Source of the DNA: Sapria himalayana
Lineage: Eukaryota; Streptophyta; Magnoliopsida; Malpighiales; Rafflesiaceae
DNA: 64,000 nt
Assembly: GCA_029783825.1 (NCBI GenBank)
Contig: JAREIK010000343.1
Location: 4,277,294 to 4,341,293, forward strand
Direction of reading: 5' to 3'
Of this stretch, positions 24,901-36,538 are shown in pieces; the first letter of the stretch is position 1; every line of letters begins with the position of its first letter. The notes below the pieces were generated by a model. That model was not told where the DNA came from. It saw only the letters and a program-made list of their open reading frames with translations, and searched no databases. A program made the translations under genes and the position numbers.

Positions 24901-25930
24901 TTTATGTGATATTTTAACCTGGAAGTCACAGCATAGAATTGAAGTCATGACTTTGACATCTATTTGAATTTTCTTTGGAGCACAAATATCATGACATTAG
25001 AAATAGACACAATAGTTACTTAATTCTCTATAAAATAAAGTCATAATACTATGAATGACCATATATTTGGTCTTGACTTTGTCTGTAAAATTTCATAGTG
25101 TTGGAATTTCCACAATTGAGATTAAATTCTCTATAACGCAAAGTCACGATTTTGGGATTGACCATGACTCTAGTTTGTCTTTGTGAACAAATTGTCATTA
25201 ATCTGAGATCATAATGATTGAAGCAAAAACTCCTTGAACCACAAAGTCACAATGCTTGAGTTAGCCTCGAGTTTGGTTTTTTCTTCATGGAGTACAAAAT
25301 TACAACATTATAAAAAGTTACAATTAGAGCAATTGCTCTCTAGAATGAAAAGTTTTGGTAGAAAGTAGTGCCACAAGTTATATCTCTTGATATGATATGT
25401 AGTAGCATTAGAATGCATTTGTACCAATGGAGTATTTAGTTATCACAATGTGAAAATAATGTTGAGGCTGTAAAGTCATTTATAGCTAGTGTGACTACAA
25501 CTCAAAAAAAATATAATGATCATGATGAATGTATTATATAATAAAATGATTGTGTCAACTCAATAGTTGAATTGTGACATACAAAGAATGCCAAGACTAT
25601 TTTGATAGTATTATAGCCAAGAAATAATGGAGTAACTAATTAAATTTAATGTGAAATGTGTACATATATCAAGACAATAGAATTATCATGACTCTCTATC
25701 AATAATATCTCTTCCAAGTCTTTACTCCATTAAGTCAATAATTGTAACTAAAATTTCTTATGATCTTACTAATGTTCATGAAATCCTCTTAAAATATGAA
25801 TTTAGTGAAATCTTTTCGATAAATACTAACATACATATGAACGTACGTATATTTACTCCCAAAATAACACAAATTATTGATATTTTGAGTATTGAATAAA
25901 CTCACACACTAAAATTAGTACTCATCATCG
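24900..25930. repeat. GTCATGAC-rich repeat, copy 3
   Basis: It has the same phrases (GAAGTCATGACTTTGACATC, ATAAAGTCATAATACTATGA) and the same terminal block (TATTGAATAAACTCACACAC) as copies 1 and 2. Together the copies make a local family in one orientation. Confidence 0.6.
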
Positions 25931-26121
25931 AGCAATAAATCTATTTACAAACAAAAACATTATTCATAACACCAATATTTTGTTTGATCTTGTTTTTTTA
26001 TATATGTGGCATAGTATATTATGTTTTTTAAATATTTTTATGATTTATGTATTTTAGTGTACTAAATCAAAAAAAAAAAATGTGGGTATCAAACTATTAA
26101 TATTTTTGATTTTGAGTATCT

Positions 26122-26178
26122 AAAAATAATTTTCCCAAAAATAATTTTCCCAAAAATAATTTTCCCAAAAATAATTTT
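26122..26178. repeat. 15-bp tandem repeat (AAAAATAATTTTCCC), ~4 units
   Basis: Three perfect units and a partial one lie in an A+T-rich tract, followed by a short TA run at about 26205-26218. Confidence 0.9.
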
Positions 26179-26289
26179 TGATTTATATGGGTATATAAAT
26201 CAAAATATATATATATATTTTTGATTTTTGATTTTTTATTTTGTGTTATTCTAGGGCCTTAGGGGTTAGGCGCCAGGGGCCAGGGGCAG

Positions 26290-26690
26290 TATTTCTGAAG
26301 ATAAAGTACAACCGTCTGTATTTCCCTTTCTTTCGTCAGTTTCCCTCTAGTCAAATATGGTTTCCTTATTTAACTCAACCGCATGCAGACAAAGTTAACT
26401 GACGGTGCTTTTCTCAAATGTCTGCTTGGGAAATTCATTTGTTCACCGTTCACGTTTGATACGTAGTGTCTCAGTTACTTCAAGTAGAAAGTCTTGTTCA
26501 ATCTTTTGGATTTTCCAAATCTTCATCTCATCCTTCTTGTTGATGCTCCTCTGGTAATCCCTCATAAACCCTAGTTCAACAAGATTTAACCTATTTTCAT
26601 ATTTAAGTTCGCTTTGCGTTTCTTCTTGTGGATTTAAGCTCCATGAGTTTCAGGTCACCCTCAGATGTTTTCTCTCATGACTGAAACTGT
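26290..26690 (+). promoter_or_regulatory. Possible promoter and 5' leader exon of the gene at 36569
   Basis: This 400-base island is richer in G+C and pyrimidines than its surroundings. It contains TTTCCCTTTCTTTCGTC, CTTCATCTCATCCTTCTT and AAACCCTAG, typical of plant 5' leaders. Possible splice donors are CTG/GTAATC near 26552 and CAG/GTCACC near 26655. The exon at 36539-36812 has a clear acceptor, so a non-coding exon must lie upstream, and this is the best candidate seen. RNA evidence is required; the link is inference. Confidence 0.35.
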
Positions 26691-26699
26691 CTGCTGGGT

Positions 26700-28850
26700 G
26701 TTGCTTACATAGATGATTTAGTATATGATTCGTAAAATAATAAATTAAGATTATAAGTGTGCTAAAATTAAATGGTCATCTGTGATTCCGAAGGAAACCA
26801 TTTCCAAGTAATACAATGGAGACATTGTTGAAGTTCTTTCATGGCGAAGAATACTGGAAAATATAGATATATGTGAGTTTGCGATTCATAGTCTAATTGA
26901 ATGTTTTTAGGGTTTGAAATCAAGATTCTGGTTGGAAATCTATGAGATGAAGCTTCATTTACTTACAATATTTAAAATCTAGTAGATGGATTACTAGTTG
27001 ACTGTAATTGGCTCTGACTTACATGGCTTTGTTTGGTTTGGTATCTGCGATGAACTTTCTAATTACATAGATTTATGATTTTCTGTTTTGAACTGCTGTT
27101 GAGATTTGATGGGTTATTTCTATCATATTTGACTGAATCTTTGTTGGAATTATTTCACTCTTGTTTATAAATAGCCTTTATATTTTTACTAGGTGGAGGT
27201 GGCATGCATTAAAAACTATAAATAATTCAACTTTATTTAGTCAATATTTGGTGCTTTACTGCCTGGCTGTCTCTGCAATATCAGAGAAATGATCTGGTGC
27301 TAGAGCAATTTACTGATGACATTAGTGCATGTGCACCAGAAAAATAGTTTCTGGAAAAATTTATGCATAAATTAACGAAGTCATCTCACCTAACGACAAT
27401 GGCATTGACAGAGCCTTCTTATTTGATGTCTATGATCAATATTTAATTTAATGGAAGAAAATTTAGGGTATTCATGAACGATATTGGAAGGTGGAAATAT
27501 TATTCTCACAAAATCAAAAAAATTGGGTTTAATTCTGGTGTGCAACTCTCAAAACTAAATCTTCATCCTTTGGAAGAGACAATACCAATGGATGGGAGTG
27601 AATGTGAAACATTTTAAAAATATAATGGAGTCCACAATTTCATTGTGGTGGAATTGGTTGCCATTGATCTTTCCGGAAAATTCTAGAAGGATTTGAAGGG
27701 CATGATGTGGCCATTGCACAACCAAATTGGAAGCTGTTTTCTGCAGATTTGATGTAGGGGTCCGACCATGATACTTATGATATTCTGGTTGTTCAACTCT
27801 CTCAACTAAGTCAGATATCTACGGTATGAACTTACCAAGAACAGTTTGAAGAAATTACAGCTAGAATTTGGGGATTGCCTGGATTTTTTTTTTGCAATTT
27901 TTTAATGAGTGGATTGAAAGATGTCACATGGAAGCTGTTTCCATGTGATTTGATTGGCTTTATTATGGGAAAATAGCATGGGGACAATGTTGAAAGAGGT
28001 AATGGTTTCAACAAAGGCAACGTTCTCTCATTAAATTATACGGTGAAAGCAAATGCAAAACTTAGTTATAATGGACAAATTTTTATAATCAAATGAATAT
28101 CTTCTAAAAAATGTATTTATTTGTGGGAAGTCAAAGAGGATGGAGAAATAACAAGGCGGATAATGATGAAGTGGATTCCTAGTGTCAATTCATGCATTGG
28201 CCTGCCTCATCAAACAATGAGGATTCAAGGAAATATGAAGTCTATGAATGATTTTGAAATACAACTTTTTGTCTGTGTTGGTGGTGAATCATACTGGCTG
28301 TGAAGTGCAGTCACACAAATCATTAATGCTAGGCAGTAGAAGTGGCCAACAGTACTAAAATTGTTGGTATTTCATTTGGTAAACAATTAGATTGGAGCAA
28401 ACAAAGGAGCTTAGAGCTGATAAATGGATAATTGTTATAAGGAGTTATGATATGGAGCTAGGGATCCAATGATCATTGTTACTATACAAATTATTTATGA
28501 TTGAAAAATATGATAATAAAGAATACACCTTTCTTATTTTTATATCCATGCATAAAAATATCTGTTAGAGTACATTCATAAAGATCGTTAGCACTTTTTT
28601 ATGATAATAGTTTAATATTATTCTTCAAATCATGGTGTAGTTTTTATTGAGTATTTTTAAAAATATGTAGTAATAAGTAAATTATTTTGGAATTTGTGTA
28701 TTTTTCAATTAAACATAAAACTCAATGAAAAACTCATAGTAAAAAAGATAACAACGTGCAATGCTTTTGTGTAATATGTTGTGGTTGTTCACATATTGAA
28801 TGTTTTTATCAATAATGATAAAATTATAATAAAAATGTAAAAATATAAAA
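26700..28850. other. Unassigned DNA, possibly first intron
   Basis: Composition is slightly more mixed than in neighbouring repeats. No domain was recognised in either strand, and open frames at 27832-28020 and 28121-28303 are short. If the leader at 26.3 kb and the exon at 36.5 kb belong together, this is intron. Confidence 0.35.
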
Positions 28851-29304
28851 TATATGATTATAAACGGCAGCATCTTTGTCAAGATGGTGCATACAAGTTC
28901 AGAAGAAAATTCTTAGATAGAAAAAAGTAAATTGAGGTATTTTTTAGATATGAAAATATTTATTAGTTGTTTTGTTATTTGAATATATGTTTTAGTAATA
29001 GTCTCATAATAATTTTTTTATTAGTTAAGAACTAGTTTACTTTTATATATTTTTTTATTCATGAAATAATAAATTTGAGACTATGTATCTCATTGCTTAA
29101 AATTGTTATAGAAAAAATTATAAAATAAGAAAGTAGATATTTGATTTTTGTGAGTAGGTGCTAGATTTAAACAATCTCACAAGTTATAGAAGTTATTATG
29201 TTATACTCTATTTTTATATTTGATTTTAAAATAATTATATATTTTTTATTTTTCTAAGAGAATATTGTTTTAAAGAAAAATATGTCATTCTATTGTATAT
29301 CTTC

Positions 29305-29875
29305 TATTGATACAAGATGACACCCAATTGGGACTTCTTATTCGTGCAAGTTGATGCTCAATTGGGACCTCTCATTCATACAAGTTGATGCCCAATTGGG
29401 ACCTCTTATTCATACAAGTTGATGCCCAATTGGGACCTCTTATTCGTGCAAGATGATGCCCAACTAGGACGACCTATTGATGCAAGATGATGCTCAACTA
29501 GGAGGACCTATTGATGCAAGATGATGTATAACTAGAATTTTTTATTGGATCAAGATGATGCCCCACTAGGACCTTTTATTGGTACTAGATGATGCCTAAT
29601 TGAGACCTCTTACTGGTGTAAGATGTAGCTTAATTGGGATCTCCTATTGGTGCAAGATGATGCCCAACTAGGATCACCTATTGGTGCAAGATGATGCCCA
29701 ACTAGGATCTTTTATTGGTGCAAGGTGATGCTCAATTGGGACCTCCTACTTGTCCTAGGTGTAGCCCAACTAGGACCTCCTATTGGTGCAAGATGTTGCC
29801 CAACTAAGACATCCTATTGGTGCAAGATGATGCTCAACTGGGACTTCTTAATGTAAGATGATGCCTAACTAGAAT
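29305..29875. repeat. 34-bp minisatellite, ~17 units
   Basis: Tandem units of about 34 bases, consensus close to GCAAGATGATGCCCAACTAG plus GACCTCCTATTGGT. Units differ at several positions (CAATTGGG against CAACTAGG, for example), with the variants clustered along the array, as in an array that grew by local duplication. The array sits inside copia remnant a. There are no spacers, so it is not CRISPR-like. Confidence 0.92.
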
Positions 29876-29907
29876 GTGAATACTAATTTAATTGTAAGTG
29901 CATGTAC

Positions 29908-30487
29908 CAAGGAAGTATGAATATGGCTCCCTATAGTCGTGTCCATGTGTTCATGGACATGGTACGGACATGACACGGATACGTGTATGATATACCACAT
30001 GACGTATCGTTCACTGGATCGTTTCCGATACACCATGTGACAATTAGAATGATGCATTGGATATGTATCTGATACGTTTTTATTACGCCAATTACTCCAA
30101 TATAGCCGACGATGCTAAATGCCCGATGGGAGGGAGGGAGGGAGGGAGGGAGGGGGGGGGGTAGGGGGCTTTCGTGTGGTGATTTCGAAGAAGGCAGGGG
30201 GAAGGAGGGGGGATTTCGAAGAAGACATGGAGGGAGGGGGAGGGAGTTATAAGCAGTATAATTTTATAATTTTTTAAACTTAGGGGAGTTTTATAATTTG
30301 TTTTAGGGGGGTTTTATAATTTGGGGAGGAGGGATTTATAAATAGAAAAATTATATAATTTTAAATACATGATTTTTAAAATTATATAATTTTTTCCGTA
30401 TCCTAGTTGTATTTGCATCATAGTTTTTTTTAATTTGTCATGTTTTCATATCCTACCATGTCATATCATCGTGTTCGTGTTTCTTAG
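29908..30487. mobile_element. Non-autonomous hAT-like element, CAAGG ends, TSD GCATGTAC
   Basis: Identical 8-base flanks GCATGTAC (29900-29907 and 30488-30495) bracket a 580-bp segment beginning CAAGGAAGTATGA and ending in the imperfect complement of CTAAGAAACACGA. The interior has repeated CGTGTCCATG/GGACATGGTACGG words and GATACG phrases with inverted-repeat potential. There is no coding capacity. It interrupts copia remnant a. An 8-bp TSD with short inverted ends fits a hAT-class miniature element. Confidence 0.75.
30128..30168 (+). repeat. GGGA repeat and G run (G-quadruplex-prone)
   Basis: About six GGGA units run into a tract of ten G and a further G5 block, and purine-rich G tracts continue to about 30240. 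Runs of three or more G with short loops can form a quadruplex. It is part of the hAT-like element 29908-30487. Confidence 0.85.
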
Positions 30488-32759
30488 GCATGTACCACTA
30501 AAAGAGATTAAAAGTTTTATCTGGTTGGATAATAGTTAGATAATTAATTTTTTTATATAATTCTATTTTAGGTATTATAATCAATTAGGAAGATCATATA
30601 GAAAGTAAAACTAATACTTGAATCGATAAAAATATTTTAAGAGTATATCCAAATGTCTAATTGTTTTATGATTAGCTAATGCATGCCTTCTGTATGACAA
30701 TGTAACATTTCTTTTGGAGCAAGTCATATTTAAATAAGAAAATATTTAAGATTTTTAATATTCTTTATTTGATATTATGATTGAAAGTATTCACTGAGTT
30801 GAGTGAATCTTAACCCATCTCTCTTAACATTAGAATATTATTTCTAATCAAACTGAGCTAAACCTTTTGATCCATAAGGTTTATTGGAAAAAATAAAGGA
30901 ACATGTAAAAAACATATTTGTAAATCAAATGAGATGATAATGTATTATAACATTGCAAACTAGGCTCTTTGTCTTGGTGATTGTTTTAGGATATAAAATA
31001 TTTTTTATAATTTATAAATTGTATTTCAGTGTACTACTTAAAATCTAAGTGATTATTTCATATAAATCTTTTGCTTGGGATTATCATGAAGTAATATATT
31101 CTTTATGTCTAATTGATATATCATTCATATGTAATATATTGCTAGTAAAATAATAATTTATATATATTCAATTTTGGGCATTGGAGAGGGTATTTTGATA
31201 ACATATGTTAACTATCTGAATAAATTTTCTTACTTCAAGTTTTATATTTAGGAGATATCAATTTATATATAGATTTGTTTTCACAATGATCATGTATCTA
31301 CAATTATCAAAAAACTTTTTCACATGATACAATACTAATTCTCAAGTTCAATTGGAGTTAAAAATATTTTTCTCTTTCAGTATGACATGTTATAATTTTG
31401 AGTAAGAAAATATCTCAAATGAAAACTTAGGCATCCTAAAGTTATTAAGAGAAGTAAAATTAAATAAAGGATAGAGAAAATGTATATTGATAATACATAT
31501 GAGATTATCTGTTGAATATTATTTTTTTTCTTTTCCAAAGAATAATTGGATGATCAAGAATAGAAAAGTTGATTGTGGGATTATCTAATTTCTTGGTAGA
31601 CTCATCTTTGGTTTGAGTTAAATGTGTATATTTTTTCATTTTTGTATAAACTTTAAGTTCTAGGTAACCAAGTCTTTTAGTTTCGAATTCATTATAAGTT
31701 TAGTTATAGCAAGCAAATAATTAATTTTTTTAGTTGGAGGTTCAATTGGGACTACTCACTATTGGGTAGTAAGAAAAAATAACGTGTCCAAATATATATT
31801 TTGGACTCTTTCTTTTTATATTTATTAGAAATAATACTGCTAAAAAAGATAATGTTCTTACTCGTTTAAAATTTATTAATTTTTGATGAAAAATATTTAT
31901 ATCTATTTGGGTACTGGAGTATTTAAGAAAGATTCATCTAAGAGCTTTGAGTATCGACTTATTTTATCTTTGGGAGGTATCATAGACAAAGTATTCCTAA
32001 AATTTTTATGAGGCAGATCAAATAATCTTTCTTTTTAATGTAAGATTTGAAATGACACATTGTTGAAGGATAAAAAGGAACCTGGTTGAGCACTCCTCTT
32101 AAATATGATTGTTTGAGCTCTCTTTAATATATTTTTATTTTTTTTATAACCTTATTTTGGTGTATATTGACATAAAAGTATGATGTATATTTTTATGAAT
32201 TATATAGTAAATGACATATTGTATAATATATATTATAATATATTCTTACTTTTTATTTTTTAATGAAGGTCGTATGGAGGCTGTATCTAATGTATAAGGC
32301 TCTTGTTTTAGCATGTTGTTTAAGAGATGTAAATATTTTGAAATTCTTATCCTAAAATATTTATGAGACTATGTTTGATGAGTCATGAATCTAAGATCTA
32401 TTGCCCTTGGACGAAGATACATTTCATAATGCCATAACATTACTTTTAACATATGCATGTATCATATATTTTTTTTAATTTTTTATCAAATTTATTTTTT
32501 ATTATTTTATAAAATATTTAAAAATTAAAAAATACCTATGATCTAACATAAAAATTAAATACCTATATATTTTGTGAGCAGTCATCAATACTTATAATTG
32601 TTATAAAGTACTGCTAAAAATTAAATGCATTAATACTCATAATAAAATTTATATATATTAAATATTTTTATATAATAAATAAAAGTGATTGAGATAACCT
32701 ATAAATTTGGGTATTCTAATTAAAAGTATAAAAAATAAAAAAATAATAAGGAAATAGAA

Positions 32760-34650
32760 AACTACATCTTCACCAATTTGATGCATACAAGTTTTCAACA
32801 ATAAGCTTGGAGAAAAAAATAATAAGTTGATGCTTCTTTATTGTTTTCATGAAAATATTTGTTTGTGGTTTAATGTTTGAATATCTGTTATATTAATGTT
32901 CATATTTTGAATTTTTTTTAGTAAGAAATAATTCATCTTTATGCATTATGATTCTTCACGAAAAATTAAATTACAACCTATATAGCTTATCACTTGATTT
33001 ACACAGTAAATGATAGTTAGAAAATATAGTGTATATATGATCTTATCGAGCATATGATGTATGTAAAATATCTCACAAATAATTATTATTATTGATCTGA
33101 ATTTTATATTTATACTAAATATCAAAAAAATTATTTGTATATTATTTTTTTAGGAGACAGTTGTTTTCAAGAAAAGTATAAAATCTTGTAAATATTTTTT
33201 TTATATACATTAGTGTTCAAATCAAATTTGAATACTTAAATAACTGGAAGTGTCAATGATTACTAGAAGAGATCAAATCCTGAATATTTTTTTACAAATC
33301 TCAATATGAGAATAGTTACATTAATATGAACTTATTGAAGGGAATTTAAAAAATAATTAATTATACTAATTGTGTTTGTTATATTTAATTTGATTATAGT
33401 ATTATATATAATTTTTTATATGATTCTATCATAAATAATAAAATCAACTGAAATGATCATTTAAAAAAAGTCAAAACCTAGATAAATATGAGTATTGTTC
33501 AAAATATAACCCAAAAGATCAATTTCTGCATGAGTATCAAGTACTTATTTTTTGTGTGATAAAAATAATATCACTCATAGAATAAATTATTTTTATATCA
33601 AATAAGTATTTAAGTCTTCCAATGTCATTTATTTAAAATTGTGCCAAAAGATACCTTATTGAATTGAATAATTTATAACTCATCAATTCTCTTAATCAGA
33701 TTATTATCTATATAGTTAATTAGTAAAACTATTATATTATTATGTCTTTTTTTGAAAAAATAAAGAAAAGAAATAAAATTCTATAATAAGGTCACTTTAG
33801 CCTAGAGGTGTCAAACGGGCCGGGCTGGCCCGGCCCAGCACGAGGCACGGCACGATAAAAAAATGTGCCCGGGCCCGTGCCGGGCCCGGGCGAACAAGCC
33901 ACGTGCCGGGCCGTGCCCGGCACGGCACGCCGGCCCGCGTGCTTGCTTCGTGAGTCGTGAGTCGCGACTCACTGAGTCGTGACTCGTGACCCAACCGGGC
34001 CCCGCCCCCGGTAAAAAGACCGCGGGTCAGGTCCAAACAGACCCGACCCGCCCCGCCCCGACCGCCCTGCCTTGCCGTGTGCCCGTGCCCGAGCGGGCCG
34101 GCACGGCACGGTAGCACGGCTGGGCACGTGAAAAACGGGCCGTGCCGTGCTGGGCCGGCCCGTTTGACACCTCTACTTTAGCCACTGAAATATATATATA
34201 TTAGTAGTTCATATTAAATATATGAGTGAATTTTTTTTTATAATTCTAATCTTAAGATAATTTATATTTTTTTCTAGCTCAATTTTCTTGGTGAGTACAT
34301 ATTTGTAATCAGCAAAAAATATTTTAAAGTCATTATTTTACTTTTAGAGTCTCATTATAATAGATGACACTTTCATTATAACCTAACTCCTCGGTAAACT
34401 CATCTTTGATTTGATTAGGATGGGTATATTTTTCACTCATTATATAGATTCTAAGTCTTGAATGGTCAGATTTTTTAGTTACCGACTTAATATGAGTTTG
34501 TACTAGTAAATACTTATATATTATTTTGATATCTGAGTTTGAAAGAGATCTTATTCGGAAAATATCATTCTTTTCAGGTTCAACATGATTTAAATTTATT
34601 AGTTGATATAATGATTTGATAAGAATGATATCATATTAAGTACCGACATG
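32760..34650 (-). pseudogene. Ty1/copia pol remnant b (interrupted)
   Basis: The block starting CCAATTTGATGCATACAAG at about 32773 repeats the order seen at 28880 and 37290, so a second antisense pol copy begins here. It continues through reverse-transcriptase-like blocks to about 34650. The G+C-rich element at 33803-34175 is inserted in it. No intact frame remains. Confidence 0.45.
33803..34175 (+). mobile_element. hAT miniature element A, TSD CTTTAGCC
   Basis: A 373-bp, very G+C-rich element flanked by identical CTTTAGCC (33795-33802 and 34176-34183). Its ends are TAGAGGTGTCAAACGGGCC and its inverted complement. The interior contains repeated GGCACGGCACG words and direct and inverted GAGTCGTGACTC words that would fold into hairpins. 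It shares nearly its whole length with element B (40801-41159) in the opposite orientation. The 106-codon minus-strand open frame over it is a composition artefact. TSD length and TAGAG termini place it in the hAT class. Confidence 0.93.
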
Positions 34651-34714
34651 CTTATATGCAGGTGATGAGATCTTCTCTACTAATTGGTGGTTCTGATAGG
34701 GTTAAAAGAAAAAG

Positions 34715-35140
34715 TAGTAGTGACAAATAGGATGTGATGTGCCGTGCTGTGCCATCTTGGCATGGTTGCACATCCATGACATGCTGTGCTGGCATGACAG
34801 GAAAAACAAGATGGTCTGGCACAATAAGGCTCGTTTCAAGTTGGTTCATATATGTTGTACCAGGTTGAGTTATTTGGGAAAAATAGGCATGATCTGACAA
34901 ACAGGCATGGTTCATGCCTGCCCCGGTTCACTTATAACCTATGCTAGCATGGGTGTTGCTCAATTCAGCCACAGCTGGCTTAGTTCTGAACCAGGTGAGT
35001 CAAGCATACCCTAGTCAGGCCCCAGCCAGGGCGTCTGACTGGTAGCTTGTCCACAGCCCTAGGGCCTAGGCCCTGTACTCACGTGGGCTGTGGGCAGTGT
35101 GTGCAGGTGGCAGGTGCTGGGCCTGCCGGCTGCATAATAT
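34715..35140. mobile_element. Degenerate relative of the TAGAGGTGTCAAA elements
   Basis: It begins TAGTAGTGACAAATAGG, 14 of 17 identical to the ends of related elements, and continues with GTGCCGTGCTGTGCC-type words. A possible inverted end lies near 34936, but G+C-rich sequence continues to 35140. No TSD was found, so the right boundary is uncertain and the element may be composite. Confidence 0.45.
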
Positions 35141-35164
35141 CAATATATTTTGTTAAATGTATGT

Positions 35165-35410
35165 GTTAATTGTTGTGTAAGTGTATCACTGTATTTGTAT
35201 ATACAAATAATATATTTATTGTATATATATATAATGTACATATTATATACACAATGTACATGTTATATACACAATGTATATACATATATGCACAATGTAA
35301 ATAGAATGTTATGTATATACAATGTATATACATGCTGTGTATATATGCATTCAGTGTATAAAGAGAAAAATATACTGTGTATATACATACGAATAAAATG
35401 TGCACTATAA
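35165..35410. repeat. Palindrome-rich tandem repeat (TATATACACAATGTACA)
   Basis: Irregular 15-20 base units with ACAATGTA and TATATAC words repeat along about 245 bases. Each unit is nearly self-complementary, so both strands show long Tyr/Ile/His/Met open frames. These are not genes. Confidence 0.75.
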
Positions 35411-35429
35411 TCTAGAATGTATTGAATAA

Positions 35430-36380
35430 TGACAAATACATTACCCACGTTGCACTACACAACATCCACCATGCACAACATTACACCCATTTTGTACCAC
35501 ACTAAACCTAATGCTGCACATCACTGTGTAATTGTGCACCAACGCTGCACTAGTCTGGGTTCACACATACTACACACCTGATCACTGCACACCCTACTGT
35601 ACCCAGCTTGGCTTCACGCAATCATTGTATGCCTCCAACCACTCACTTGCAGGACACACCCTCATCGTGCAAAGGATACACCATGATGTTGATGCATTGG
35701 GCATCGAGGTGCGCCACATACAGTATGATGAGTGGGTGAACTGTGCATCTTATTCCTTGACAGTTGACAGTGCACATGCATGTATTGTTGCATGTGGTGC
35801 ACACTTGCACTGTGATGTTATAGTGCACACATCCCTTTCTCTCGCTAGGAAGCCTATGGTTTGCACTTCCAAGGGTTTTAGATCTGATTCCATGGGAAAA
35901 TTAAGCCAAAAAAACTTTCAAAATATTATTAGGAAACTCTATTACATATAATGTAATTGAGTTTCTCTGTTATGCTGGCATAGACTTTTCAATCGTATAT
36001 ATTGTTCCCATTATTGAGAACTGAGATAGTCTGGTCTGCAAATTGGTGCAATTACATGTGCACCATAAAGGACCCTATTCTAATTGTTTGATAGGTGCAA
36101 TTACATGCGCATTCTACAATGAAAAAGGGAATAGCTGCATTTAAATTCATGAGATGTTATTGCAGCAAGCAACTATTCTTTAAAACGTGGAGGCTTACCA
36201 AATATGTAGAAGTGGCATTTCAAGACGCTTTGCCCATTTTCTGTTTGGGTAGACCTGCCTTGGCCTGATCAAAATTGCCAACTCTACTAACTGCTCAGGT
36301 ATAATAAACCTGGATAAAGGGGGTATGCACTAATAATGTCCAAGACTTTGCAGCATCAAGGAAGTCACAATCGCAACCAC
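35430..36380. other. Unassigned mixed-composition DNA with a 139-codon open frame
   Basis: Words such as TTGCACTACACAACATCCACC and many TGCAC-type words make this stretch unlike its neighbours. An open frame at 35532-35951 has no recognisable domain and is rich in His, Cys and Thr because of the base pattern. A phrase GGTGCAATTACATG occurs twice (about 36043 and 36092). It may be retroelement sequence. Confidence 0.35.
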
Positions 36381-36538
36381 TAGGAAATATCTTCAATGCT
36401 TTTTGTTTATTTTTTGTTTTTCCGAGAGGAGAAGCTGAATGAAATTCATTTCTTTTCATTCCATTTTTTCTTGATTGTTTCTAGCTTTCCATACTTCTGT
36501 AAATGGGAATTTCTATCAGAACATTTATCTGTTTTCAG

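Larger units (their letters stand above)
28860..32600 (-). pseudogene. Ty1/copia pol remnant a (interrupted)
   Basis: Antisense, heavily decayed copia polyprotein DNA, recognised mainly by collinearity with the better copy at 37.3-42.5 kb. The RNase H-proximal block is at 28870-29290. Reverse-transcriptase-like blocks resume at 30496 and run to about 31300, and upstream pol blocks reach about 32150. The order is split by the 34-bp minisatellite (29305-29875) and by a hAT-like element (29908-30487). No continuous frame remains. Confidence 0.5.

Noticed and set aside
29305..29875. CRISPR-like array
   Set aside because: The 34-bp units are directly abutting with no unique spacers, and the host DNA is a plant nuclear genome.
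33797..34117. 106-codon Gly/Arg-rich open frame
   Set aside because: It lies wholly in the G+C-rich hAT miniature element A; the same element in reverse (40755-41219) gives unrelated open frames.
35166..35448. Tyr/Ile/His-rich open frames on both strands
   Set aside because: They are produced by the near-palindromic TATATACACAATGTACA repeats.
35532..35951. 139-codon open frame as a gene
   Set aside because: No domain, start context or neighbouring exon supports it, and its composition follows the TGCAC-rich repeats.
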